From positions 16,937,021-17,001,020 of the forward strand of contig OX335642.1 in assembly GCA_946894095.1 (NCBI GenBank): a stretch of 64,000 nt of DNA, read 5' to 3'. Made by a program: the position numbers and the translations under genes. Each line of letters opens with the position of its first letter. The first letter of the stretch is position 1. The notes under the pieces were generated by a model. It was not told the origin of the DNA, searched no databases, and was given only the letters and a program-made list of their open reading frames with translations. This document shows positions 42,301 through 54,300 of this stretch, piece after piece. Source of the DNA: Incurvaria masculella. Lineage: Eukaryota > Arthropoda > Insecta > Lepidoptera > Incurvariidae.

Positions 42301-45300
42301 GCTGTCAATTTTCCCCTTCTAACATTTAATTGGCTTCCACCTCGGAGGGAAAACGTTAAAAGATCCGTCACATAAGAGGTTTCCGCTGAGGCCCAAGAGG
42401 CTTTCGAACTTTCTCGACACCGTTTGAAGAACCTAGGTAGTATGTAGGGGGATATACCCTTGGAAATGTAAGATGAAATATGCCCTCCACTGCCACCGGT
42501 TGCGGTTGCAGAGTTGGGCCAGCACCTCTCCCTGCTGGTGTGGACCGTCAGCATCTGCGCGGCGGTACTGGTGATGATGGCGCCCCGGGCCTCCGGCGCG
42601 AGGACCCTCCTGGTCAGCGCCATCATACGACTCATATTCTCCGCCGGGCCGGAGCCCACGCTGTGGATACTCGGCATGACTACGGTCGGTAATCTTGTCT
42701 GCTAGTCCTTGTCTGTTTTATATGAAGACTGTTTTTGTATTTGGAATATATTTTACACTAGCTGCGGTACCCGGCTCCGACGAGTCAATGTCGTGTTGGA
42801 TTGATTTCGATCTGAATTATTCCCTGGATAAAAAGTAACCCAAAAGGCTGGTCCAGGACTGTGTATCCATCTACCAAATTTAATCAAAATCGTTTGAACC
42901 GATATGGCATTATTAAATGATAAACATCGACATATTCCCATTTAGAGCTTCGTAAACATTTGGGAGCGAACTTTAAAAGCATGTGCCGCCGGGCCCTTAC
43001 TGCACTGGCACTGTTACATAGAAATTGATACAAAACCAACAAAGTTTCCTCAACCACCTTCCTTTTATGAGGAATTCGAACCACAGCCACCTTCAACATT
43101 GAAAACGGTAACCCATCCGGAATCTGACTGCGCCCAGAGTTGCTATATGTTGATAAAATACGCAAATTAATCGGGCGAGTGGTTCGAAGTTATCGCTCTA
43201 CTTGATATCGTGGAACTTTCTGTAGGCCTTTTTAACACCTACAATTTTCAAGTACATAGTTTTCATTTTTGTCTTAAGGTTTGTATTAAATATTTAAAAA
43301 TTGCATATGCAATCCTTGCTCGTTGATCGCTCCTTATATTAATGATGAATACCGTATCAAAAAGTCCGTTTCGTGGCTTGTAAGAAGTAAACAAAGAAAT
43401 AAAGGCAGATAGTGATTAAAAAGTAAGCGCCGTTTGACTACAGCGGTCGTGGTTTACTTTTAGCTATAAGTCGTTTTGTAATTAAATTTTCGTAAATCTT
43501 ATCAAATCATACACTATGCACATTGTCTTTTTGTGGACATGTTGCATCTTCCTCATCACGGAGCCTGTCTTTTTTTTTAAACAGAGAAGGTCCCAGAGCG
43601 CAACAGCACGGTTTTGTACCGTGCCCTCGAATGAGTTCGTCCCGCCGGGTTGGGCCACCTTAAGATACCCTGGTGTAGACAGTCACAATTTACCCCGCAG
43701 ATCGTGGTGAAGGGGGTGCACTTGGTCTCGATACTGGGTAACCAGGGCACGCTCACAAAGTCCCTGGACCGCGTCGCCTGCGACCCGGAGCTCCTCTACC
43801 ACTCGATCTATCTGATCTTCTGCTTCCTCGGTATCTGTCTGCATCCATTCTTCTTCAGCGTTCTCGTGAGTATCTTTACCAATGTGTTTCACCCTGAATC
43901 GCCAGATTCAGTTGATTGACACCGTGGTCCGATTTGAACTGTCAACATTGTACACGGTGACACACGCGTCCATATTTAAATTATAAGCTCAAGCTGTCAG
44001 CATCAAAAACGATTCGGACCTATCGTGCACGCGCTAACGGAAATAAAAGCACAAACATGGAACAAATGACATTAGTTGAAGTAGTTCTCCTAAAAGGTGA
44101 ATCTAATCAAATCTCTAGGCTAAACTTGGCGGTTTGTGAAAAAACATGGTGGAGAGACGCTATAAAAACCTCAAAATATGACACTGACAGTTGTATACAC
44201 AAAGCTCCACCTCAAAAGCGTGGGCACTGTGTACGGCATTACGTTACATAATGATGACATCATGTCCTTCATGGTATGCCATTTTGAAGGTTGTCAGCGC
44301 AAATCAGACCAGTTAAAAATGATATGAAAATATAATTTATTTTACTCGTTTTACACAAAACAATAGCAAAAAGGAACACTTAATACAAAATGGCATTTTG
44401 TGAACGCGCCATCGATAGCATTAGCTGAAATCAGACCACTGTGTGATAATCATTATATCATTAGATTTTTTAGAAACTTTTTGCAATTCATCTTTTATTA
44501 CTAAGAAGACTTCAAAGAACCGAATATATTGATATGTTGTTTCTTTTCTCCTAATCTATTTTAGCGTCACTCAGCCTCTAGACGTCGGGGAGTGAACTGA
44601 GAAAAATATCACTGTTACACATTATTTCCTGGTTTACTCAGCTGGTATGCTGTAGGTTAGCGGCGTGGTTCTCTGACTCGCTGGCGGAGCCTTGGACATC
44701 TACTATTTCTAATATAATGTAGATAAAACTGTTTAATCTCAAGGTTTTCACTTTTTCTATTCTAAGTCTAATTTTATGACTGAGAATTATTTAGAATGAA
44801 CATGATTTTGTACCATGATGGAGGACAATAATGGCTGATATCAGGCCAGCTATCATGTTATCAGCCCAATTGCACCGCATGTCAATTTCAACATTCATTT
44901 CAAACCCCTAAATGGTGTTCAACACAAAATATCACAGGTTACTAGAAATCACTGGTCATCTTTTGTCATTGTGGTATCCACCTAAATTGGCCAAAATTCT
45001 GTACCTCGATGGATTTCTACCTCAGACTTGATACTTTCGGTCGCACGCAGCGGTCACACCATTCCGCCGATTGCTCGATTTCAGCTCCTAGACGTGGTGT
45101 ACCGCGAGGAGACACTGCTCAACGTGATGCGCTCCGTCACGCGCAACGGTCGCTCCATCCTGCTGACGGCGGTGCTGGCTCTCGTGCTCGTCTACATGTT
45201 CTCGATCGTTGGCTTCATGTTCTTCAGAGACGACTTCTTGGTCAGCGTCGAGAGGCTCGGTGAGTGTTACTATAGGCATAGTCTAAAGAGGAAGGGATAG

Positions 45301-48300
45301 ACTGCTAACGGCATACCAATGTTGAATGGGGATCATTAAAGTCCACAAGGGGACGTTGCAATTCACATTTAAGAATACATTAATTAGAAACCAATGAATA
45401 TCAGTGATATTTTTTATTTGAAATGACATTAAAAAATTTAACAATTTCATCACACCTACCTACGCAAAATTTGGAATCAAGCTTAGTTTAATGACGGTGT
45501 AACTAATTCTGGTAGTGACGGGAGATGGCGCTAGTTTGGTAGCCATTGTTCCTCTTGAATCTATGCTATAGGCTACCGCGTCTGGTCCTTAGCGTCACTG
45601 ACAACATACGATACAGATCTCAGCCTCACTACCCTAGAAGAAAGAAGACACCGGAGTGGCTTGATCGAAACTTTTAAAATTTTAAATGGACTTTACGATT
45701 TACTCAACCTTTGAACCATAATTACTAACCTTCTCTAGTTTAACGCGAGCAAGACACAGGCGTGCATATTCAGTGCGAAGTGTACTCGTTCAGTGTGGCT
45801 CCGACCTTCCAGGAAGCAACTCTAGGTATTGACGAGCATATCATAAGCATTATTGGTGTCGACCTGATGCATAACCTGAATTTCGAACGCCACATCGAGG
45901 ATAAATCCAAGCTCGCCTCGAAAAAGCTGGGAGTTCTCAACAGGGTGCGTCAGTATTTCACGCCTGACCAAAAACTACTCCTTTACAAGGCGCAGATAAG
46001 CTCCCGGCCATTCATGCCATTGTTCGCCTCCAAACCAAGTTGACCTCCTTGAGTATTACCGGGTTGCTTGCAAGACATTGCGCAGATCAACATGGTTGCC
46101 CGTGAGGTAGCCGGGAATATGCAACATGTAGTGTGTGATGTACACGAATCGTTACAGATGTGGATGAAGAGACCGTCGCCTGCGGAGACAACCCTGCCAA
46201 CAAATACTTACATGGTGAGTTTTTCGAAGTCGTGTGAGACGAACATGGCACTACGGAAAAAATGCTCACTCAAACTTTAAGGACACCCATTTTCGCTCGT
46301 AGACATATTTTTTTGTATGTTTAATCATGCGATCAGTCTTTTGACTATGAGCAGATGCGATGAGTGCTTTTCAGTTGGCATGAAGAGTAGGATAGGAGTA
46401 GGATGGAGACATAATTGTGGATTGATTTTCTTGCAAACTTATCAAAAATACCGTCCATGCGCCAGTGGCAAAAATTAATTACATTATTTTATTTTAAAAT
46501 AATCAGTGATAAATTCATGCGAAAGCTGATTCACTTCTATCTTTTTTTTCTGTAACTGAACATGGATAGCTAATACCAAACTAACCGTCAGGCATTAGCC
46601 TAATACACCACATGGGAACAAGGTGCCAGGCCAGGACATTCCTTATATTGCTCGGCTACATGAAATGGGTAATTTTCATTCGATGCGATGGTACCAACCC
46701 GGGCGTGATTAACCCTACCACGTAGTAAGTACGATCCGCACTACAGCCAGCTTCAACGTTTGAAAATGGTTTCCCATCTCCAACCCAACAGCGCTCAGAA
46801 TTGCTTCACCTAGCTTAGTGAACCGCAAGGGGTCGCGCCACTGGGCTACCAAGCCTGGTTGTAGTTTTCCGTGCATGCCACGTGGCGGTAACCTCGTGGG
46901 CTTTGTCTTATATTTCATTATCTTTTCATTTTCAGCCTTGTCGAGGTTTTAATCATGTGGTATTGTTATGTCTGTAATTTAATGGGTAATCTTAATCTCA
47001 ATCCAATTTTTATTTCTTCTCTAGTGAGATCAATGTTACCAAACAAAGAAATTTTAGATGGTTCAGTCTGTAAGGTCTTATACCAAATACCCTTTTCCAC
47101 CGATCTTTTATCAAAGTATTCTGATACATTTTGATACTGTAGCGTAAGCTACATTAGTTATGTGTAACCTGACTGCTGCGTCGTCAGCTATGTTTCTTTA
47201 CGTGCGCCGCGCGCGCACGCCATTAATTTAATTCAGTGAATATACGATCTTCAAGCAAAACACACGTATTTCACTCCGGCCTAGCGAGTCGTCATTTCAT
47301 CTTCGCTAATTCGGTGACCCTTACGTGTGATAAAATGTTAGTAATAGAGGTATGTATTTGAAAGGATGTGAATATGTAGCTAAAGCTCTTTTACCTAAAA
47401 GATCTGCTCTTTCGTTTCCTTCCACACCAACATGGGACGGTATCCACTGAATAATTATGTTTTTGCCCTTCATTATGTCTTTTAGGATCCCATATGCTAT
47501 CAGTCATGAATAGTCTTAGTCATTTAAAACAAAAAGGAGGATCAATTCCATGCATTGACAGAGTGTGCTGGAAATGAACTGTTGAGAGCTAATCTTATGA
47601 GAATTTTATGCACCGATAGAATTAACTGGTTTTTTAGGTTACACAAAGCCCTCGGACAACCCAACTCTGGAGAATTCCAGTCATTGACCCTGAGAAACGC
47701 TAGTATTGAAAGTAAAATGCACTATAGGGCTGACTTAACTGCTAAGCGGCTAAAGTCCCATCAAAATAAACAGAATTAAAAAAAAATGTTATTCGCATTT
47801 AGAGGCGGGCGGGCTGGAGCAGTGCCGGGCGGGGGTGGCGGGTGGCGCGGGGGCGGCGGGTGCGGGCGGGGGGGAAGGTGGCGGGGGCGCGCGGCTCGTG
47901 AGCGTGGGCGGGGAGGTGCGCGAGCGCTCGTGCGACTCGCTCATCATGTGCATCGTGACGACGCTCAACCAGGGCCTGCGCAACGGCGGCGGCATCGGCG
48001 ACATCATGCGGGCGCCCGCCAGCACTGTGAGTATTGTGCGAAGGCAGCTCCTGACGTGTGTAAATCTTTCAGGGAGGGCAACCGGGGCACCTGCCCGGGG
48101 GCTACACTAGATAGGTCCCTACATAAATAGTACTTATGATAATATGAATAGTTTGGTAAACCCAAACATGCCTTGCTTGAGCACTGTTGAACAAGTTGTT
48201 GTTTAAATGGACTAGCACTTTTTATTGGAATCTTTGGATCCTTTCTACATTTGAGTTGGCAGCTTGCCTTACATCTGAATGCCTTATGACTAAATCTGTC

Positions 48301-51300
48301 TGATGATTCGACAGCTCGCTCTCCAGGTAAAGCTACGAATTTCGGTTTAGAAGCCAGTGCATTTTAAGCAGCTGTATCCCTTCTGTGTACTAAATATGTC
48401 TCCTTCATGCCCTCTGCGACTGAATACAACAGGAGAGTGTCGTCTGACAGGAGCCGCTGTACGTCGCGCGTGTGGTGTACGACCTGCTGTTCTTCTTCGT
48501 GGTCATCATCATCGTGCTGAACCTCATCTTCGGTGTCATCATCGATACCTTCGCGGACCTCCGCAGTGAGAAGCAGCAGAAGGAGCTCATACTCAAGAAC
48601 ACCTGCTTCGTTTGCGGTACGTTTCTCACGGGATTTTATTGCTTTGCATTTTTTTATAGAAATGGACATGGGTGTCTGATATCGCGTCAACTGTCATGAA
48701 AGGAGCCCATCCCACCGCATTTCCGAAAGAACTGGGTGCCGAACCAAGAACTTCCGTTTATAATAGTGAGTGAGGGAGATAAAGATTTACGTGGAAGAAC
48801 CACAAATGACGAATGCCTTAGTCGGTTCTTAGGACATGCACTGAAAGCACCACTACATTGCTTACTTATCATTTTTCTTATTTTGACGTGATGTAAGCTA
48901 AACCGTAAAATATAAATCGGCCTAATCAGAGTCCACTAGTTAAGTAAGGAGACCCAATTTACGTGGAATCATTCAATCAATTCCTTCGTCGCCTCTTATC
49001 ACATGCATAGAAAGAAATGAAATGACTTGTCCACTTGTCTTCTTTTTACGCTCCGGAACCCACACAGCAAAGCATGCACGCTGTTTGAAAATGGTTTGTT
49101 TCTGCATAGATTTCTCAATGGATATCGGTCGAATCAGAGTCAGGTAGGGAACAGGTAGGGAAGTTTTACATGGAATCTGAACCAACAACGACGAATCCGT
49201 TAGTCACCTCTTATGATATGCACGGTGAAAAATTCAGGGGGCTCACTTGTCTTAATTTTACGTGTCCTTACTTGCATGCTTTCGGTGTATTGCATATTAA
49301 AAGTTGATATTGTGGAGTTTCTAATGTACTGAAGTGGCAGAAGTGTGCAGTGTATAGTGGTGTAGTGGACGGGGGTTGATGCAGGTCTCAACCGGTCGGC
49401 ATTCGATAACAAGACGGTCTCGTTCGAGGAGCACATCAAGAGCGAGCACAACATGTGGCACTACCTCTACTTCATGGTGCTGGTACGGGTGAAGGACCCC
49501 ACCGAGTTCACCGGGCCCGAGAGCTATGTGCACTCCATGATAAAGGTACGTACTTTCAGAGGCGTAACAAATCTAATGCTGAACTTGTTTCTTTATAATG
49601 ATCCTTAGATCTCTACAAAAGGAATCTTGAACTGGTTACTTAATCGTGATCCCTAGGTCCCTACGAAAGTAATGCAGAACTGGTTTCTTTAAAGTGAGCC
49701 AAAGGTAAAGGAGTGAAAGTAATGCTGAACTTTTTTTTTATGTAACAACATGGATGGCTAATACCCCCCAGTTCTGATACAAATCGAAAACCCCGTATTC
49801 CTGAAGGAATAAGGTGACCTGCCACAACCTTCTCTATATGAGCACAGGTATCTTGAACTGGGGGATAAACGGCGTAAAATTTGAGAAAATATGTGAGAGA
49901 ATTCTATCAATTCTGCTTATATTATAGATGGATTGATTGAAAATTCTTTATTACGCCACAAAAAAAAAAAACTATTTACAAAAGAAAGTATAGTGCAAAA
50001 ACAACATAAGTGGGGCGCAAAGGCGGGCTTATCCCTCGAAAAGATTTCTTCCAGCCGACCTTTGGGTGTTTGAGAAGTTTAATAGGTATATATTCGTAGG
50101 TAGTGGCGGTAGGTTTGGTTTGTTACTTTGAGTATTAACCTAAAACTAAGTAATCATTTGGTACATACATACATACATTAATTATGTAATAAACTTACTT
50201 AAAAATATTATAACAATAAACCTACATATATAATATTGCATATAATATTGCATACAGGGTGTCCCGGTTCCTGACGATAAACCGGGAGGTGGTGATAGCC
50301 CACATCACTACTAGCCTAAAGCGAGAAAAAAATTTAAATAAAAGTTTTTAGATTTCGAGATATGAGCAATTCTTTTATTTTTCAAAAATCGCCGTCTCGG
50401 TGTGGTCTTTTTAGTTTTTTGGATACTAAAATGTAAGTTATCCAGATAAAAAAAATACTTTATAATAGCTCAATAACGGCGCTTTAAGTTATTATAATCG
50501 CAAGACTTATAACTTTCAGGATAAATTATTAAAAAAAAGTAAAAACATTTTTTTTTTTATTTCATTTTTTTTTTCCAAACTTTAATGCATCACACTGAAA
50601 AAAAATTGTACCATGGATATCTGGCACGTCTATTCAAAAGTTGGCGCATTTAATGCCGTTTCTGAAATGGTATAATACTTTTGATTTTGTATGGCACATC
50701 TGTAAATATTACGATCCTAACTAAAATAAGAGCCAATTTTCACACATTCAATACTACCCAAACGAAATCATTGAAGGTGGCGAGTATCAAAATTGATGCA
50801 GCTAGAAACATTAATGAGTGTTATGAGTGCATACACTGGTTATTCAATAAAAAACTTTACTACAACTACAACTTTGTTTAATTTCAGTCTTGTGCTGATC
50901 TATCACCATCACCACCAGTTTAATTTCAGTCTTGTGCTGATCTATCACCATCACCACCAATATCTCCATCACTACAAAGCTTAAATAAAAAACAGATATT
51001 TTTAATGTTGATTTATTACACAAACCTTACAACAAGTGTTCAAATTGAGCACCACGTGCACGGATACAAGTGCGGCATCTTCTTACGAATGATCGTGTGA
51101 TGTTACGTGCCATATTGAGTCGGTTGCATTGTTCGGCGGCGGCATTGATGCGATGACGAAGATCTTCGACTGTTTCGATCTCTTTATGATACACTTTTTC
51201 TTTTAGGTATCCTCAATAAAAAAAAATCCATGGGATTTAAATCTGGTGAGCGTGCCGGCCACAAAATTGGTCCAAGTCGTCCAATCCATCTACCGGGAAA

Positions 51301-54300
51301 TTCTTCATCCAAATGATCTCTAACTGGCCGGGCGTAGTGGGCAGGACATCCGTCGTTTTGCAGCCACATAACTTGTCTTGTAGCTAAGGGGATGTCTTCT
51401 AAAAGGCCATCCAACTCGTTCCTAAGAAAATGTAAATAATATTGGGCGTTTAATACAGCAGGTATTTCAAATGGCCCGACCACCTGGCCATTAATAATAC
51501 CGCACCATAAGTTGATTTTAAATTGATACTGCGATCGGTCTGCTCTTGTGGCGTGCGGATTCGCTACGCTCCACTGATGTAAGTTGTGCATGTTCATGAA
51601 TCCGTCTTTTTTAAATGTACTCTCGTCCGTCCAAAGAATCTTGTTAAAAAATTCTGGATCAGCTGCGTGTCTCTCCAACATCTGTTGACAAAATGCCACT
51701 CTTGGTGCGTAATCGCGTGGCATTAGTTTTTGCACTCTTTGTACGTGGAATGGGTGGTATCTGTGTACTTTCAGTACTCGATGTGCAACCGATTTCGGTA
51801 TTCCGGTATTCCTCTCAATATCACGGAGAGAAGTGTCTGGATTTTCAGTCACACATGCCAGTACTTCGTCTTCGACGTCGGAGTCAACTACATTTCCTCC
51901 ATCCACGTTACGTTGCACTCCAGGAACGTGGCCTTCAGCGATAGAGCGATGTAAATTAATAAATACCCGGTAGTCAGGATACCTCTCCTCATTTTCATAT
52001 CGCTGGCGATAGAGTCTAGCTGCAGCATTTGCATTTCCATGACATTCGCCGTAAATAAAGTGCATGTTTGCGTACTGAAGGGGAGAATAATAATACGGCA
52101 TTGTCACTCACAATATCAAGTCCTAACAAAGTCCGGAGAGCACAGCAATGGTCGGCAATCCGAGTAATTCACAATCAACAAGTCCAAGTCACAAACACAG
52201 TTTCAACGTCCTTGGGGCACAGCAATGGTCAGTAGTCTTTATCGATAGCAGAGCATAAAAACACGAGCGAGGCGAGCGAAAGTAGAGAAACGAACTGACG
52301 AGATAAGGGAAGGGATGTGGGGGCGAGCAGCAGGACTACCTGTAAAAAATTTAAAAATTTAGTAAAAGTATGATATGATAATGATAAAAAGTAACATATC
52401 CACTAAATAAAGTTTCGACCATATTTAAATAGTTGTAATATCAATCACTTTTAGCATGACGTTATTGAATAGACTGGAATTCACACAATAATAGCTTGCC
52501 AGCCGCATCAATTTTGATACTCGCCACCTTCAATGATTTCGTTTGGGTAGTATTGAATGTGTGAAAATTGGCTCTTATTTTAGTTAGGATCGTAATATTT
52601 ACAGATGTGCCATACAAAATCAAAAGTATTATACCATTTCAGAAACGGCATTAAATGCGCCAACTTTTGAATAGACGTGCCAGATATCCATGGTACAATT
52701 TTTTTTCAGTGTGATGCATTAAAGTTTGGAAAAAAAAAATGAAATAAAAAAAAAATGTTTTTACTTTTTTTTAATAATTTATCCTGAAAGTTATAAGTCT
52801 TGCGATTATAATAACTTAAAGCGCCGTTATTGAGCTATTATAAAGTATTTTTTTTATCTGGATAACTTACATTTTAGTATCCAAAAAACTAAAAAGACCA
52901 CACCGAGACGGCGATTTTTGAAAAATAAAAGAATTGCTCATATCTCGAAATCTAAAAAACTTTTATCTAAATTTTTTTCTCGCTTTAGGCTAGTAGTGAT
53001 GTGGGCTATCACCACCTCCCGGTTTATCGTCAGGAACCGGGACACCCTGTATATATATATATATTATTTAATATACATCTAGCCCTAAATATTAGCGCTA
53101 AGTAAGTAAAGTAAAAAGTAAAAAAAAATATATTTTACGTATGTAGAATATTGGGCATCTACTTCTGATTGGTGTAGAGTTGATCGAATTACCTCACATA
53201 TTTTTTCACAATTTACGCGGGTTCAGCCCCTGGATGGAAAACATGGACAATTTTCATTGACATTTTGACTATATTTTTATCCAATGCGATGGTACCAACC
53301 CGGGCGGGCATAACCCTAGTAGGGGAAGGGACCTACAGTTATGCATTGATTCAGAACCATGGATAACTGTAGTATTCGTCACGACATGCACTTATCCAAC
53401 TCAGAAAGAAAAAGAAAGTGGTGCATGGATGGGCCGGCCTTTTGAACCCAGACCTCTGAAATGCAAGGCAAGTCCCTGCGTCACTGCGCTACCAGCTGCT
53501 CTTAAATGGAACTATTTTCTTTATAGTGAGCCTTGGGTCCTGTGAAAGTAATGCTGGTTTCGTTATAGTAAACCTTAGCTCCCAAAGTATTGAGAATGTT
53601 GTGCGTGTCTCCAGTCGAGCAACTTGGACTGGTTCCCGCGGCTGCGCGCGCTGTCGCTGGTGGGCGGCGGCGAGGGCGAGGCAGGCGAGGTGGAGCTGCG
53701 CTCGCTGCAGGCGCAGCTGGAGCGCGCGCACGCCGCCGTCGGCTCGCTCACCACGCTGCTCACGGAGCTGCGCGACCAGGTCGGTGCACTGTCTCCGCGC
53801 GTGCGTGTCTCCAGTCGAGAGACCTGGACTGGTTCCCGCGGCTGCGCGCGCTGTCGCTGGTGGGCGGCGGCGAGGGCGAGGCGGGCGAGGTGGAGCTACG
53901 CTCGCTGCAGGCGCAGCTGGAGCGCGCGCACGCCGCCGTCGGCTCGCTCACCACGCTGCTCACGGAGCTGCGCGACCAGGTCGGTGCACTGTCTCCGCGC
54001 GTGCGTGTCTCCAGTCGAGAGACCTGGACTGGTTCCCGCGGCTGCGCGCGCTGTCGCGGGTGGGCGGCGGCGAGGGCGAGGCGGGCGAGGTGGAGCTGCG
54101 CTCGCTGCAGGCGCAGCTGGAGCGCGCGCACGCCGCCGTCGGCTCGCTCACCACGCTACTCACGGAGCTGCGCGACCAGGTCGGTGCACTGTCTCCGCGC
54201 GTGCGTGTCTCCAGTCGAGAGACCTGGACTGGTTCCCGCGGCTGCGCGCGCTGTCGCGGGTGGGCGGCTGCGAGGGCGAGGCGGGCGAGGTGGAGCTGCG

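Larger units (their letters stand above)
50255..53049 (-). mobile_element. Tc1/mariner-type transposon with 549-bp terminal inverted repeats
   Basis: 2795 bp bounded by CAGGGTGTCCCGG and its inverse, flanked by TA dinucleotides (50253-50254 and 53050-53051). The inverted repeats span about 50255-50803 and 52501-53049 and are nearly identical. The transposase is on the minus strand (52107-51184, continuing in another frame to 51027). It sits in the intron between the zinc-finger exon w28 and the tandem exon array. Confidence 0.93.

Noticed and set aside
50876..50984. His-rich repeat (reading ISYHHHH-like) as a metal-binding peptide
   Set aside because: It is a 42-bp duplication inside a transposon's non-coding end; no gene context.
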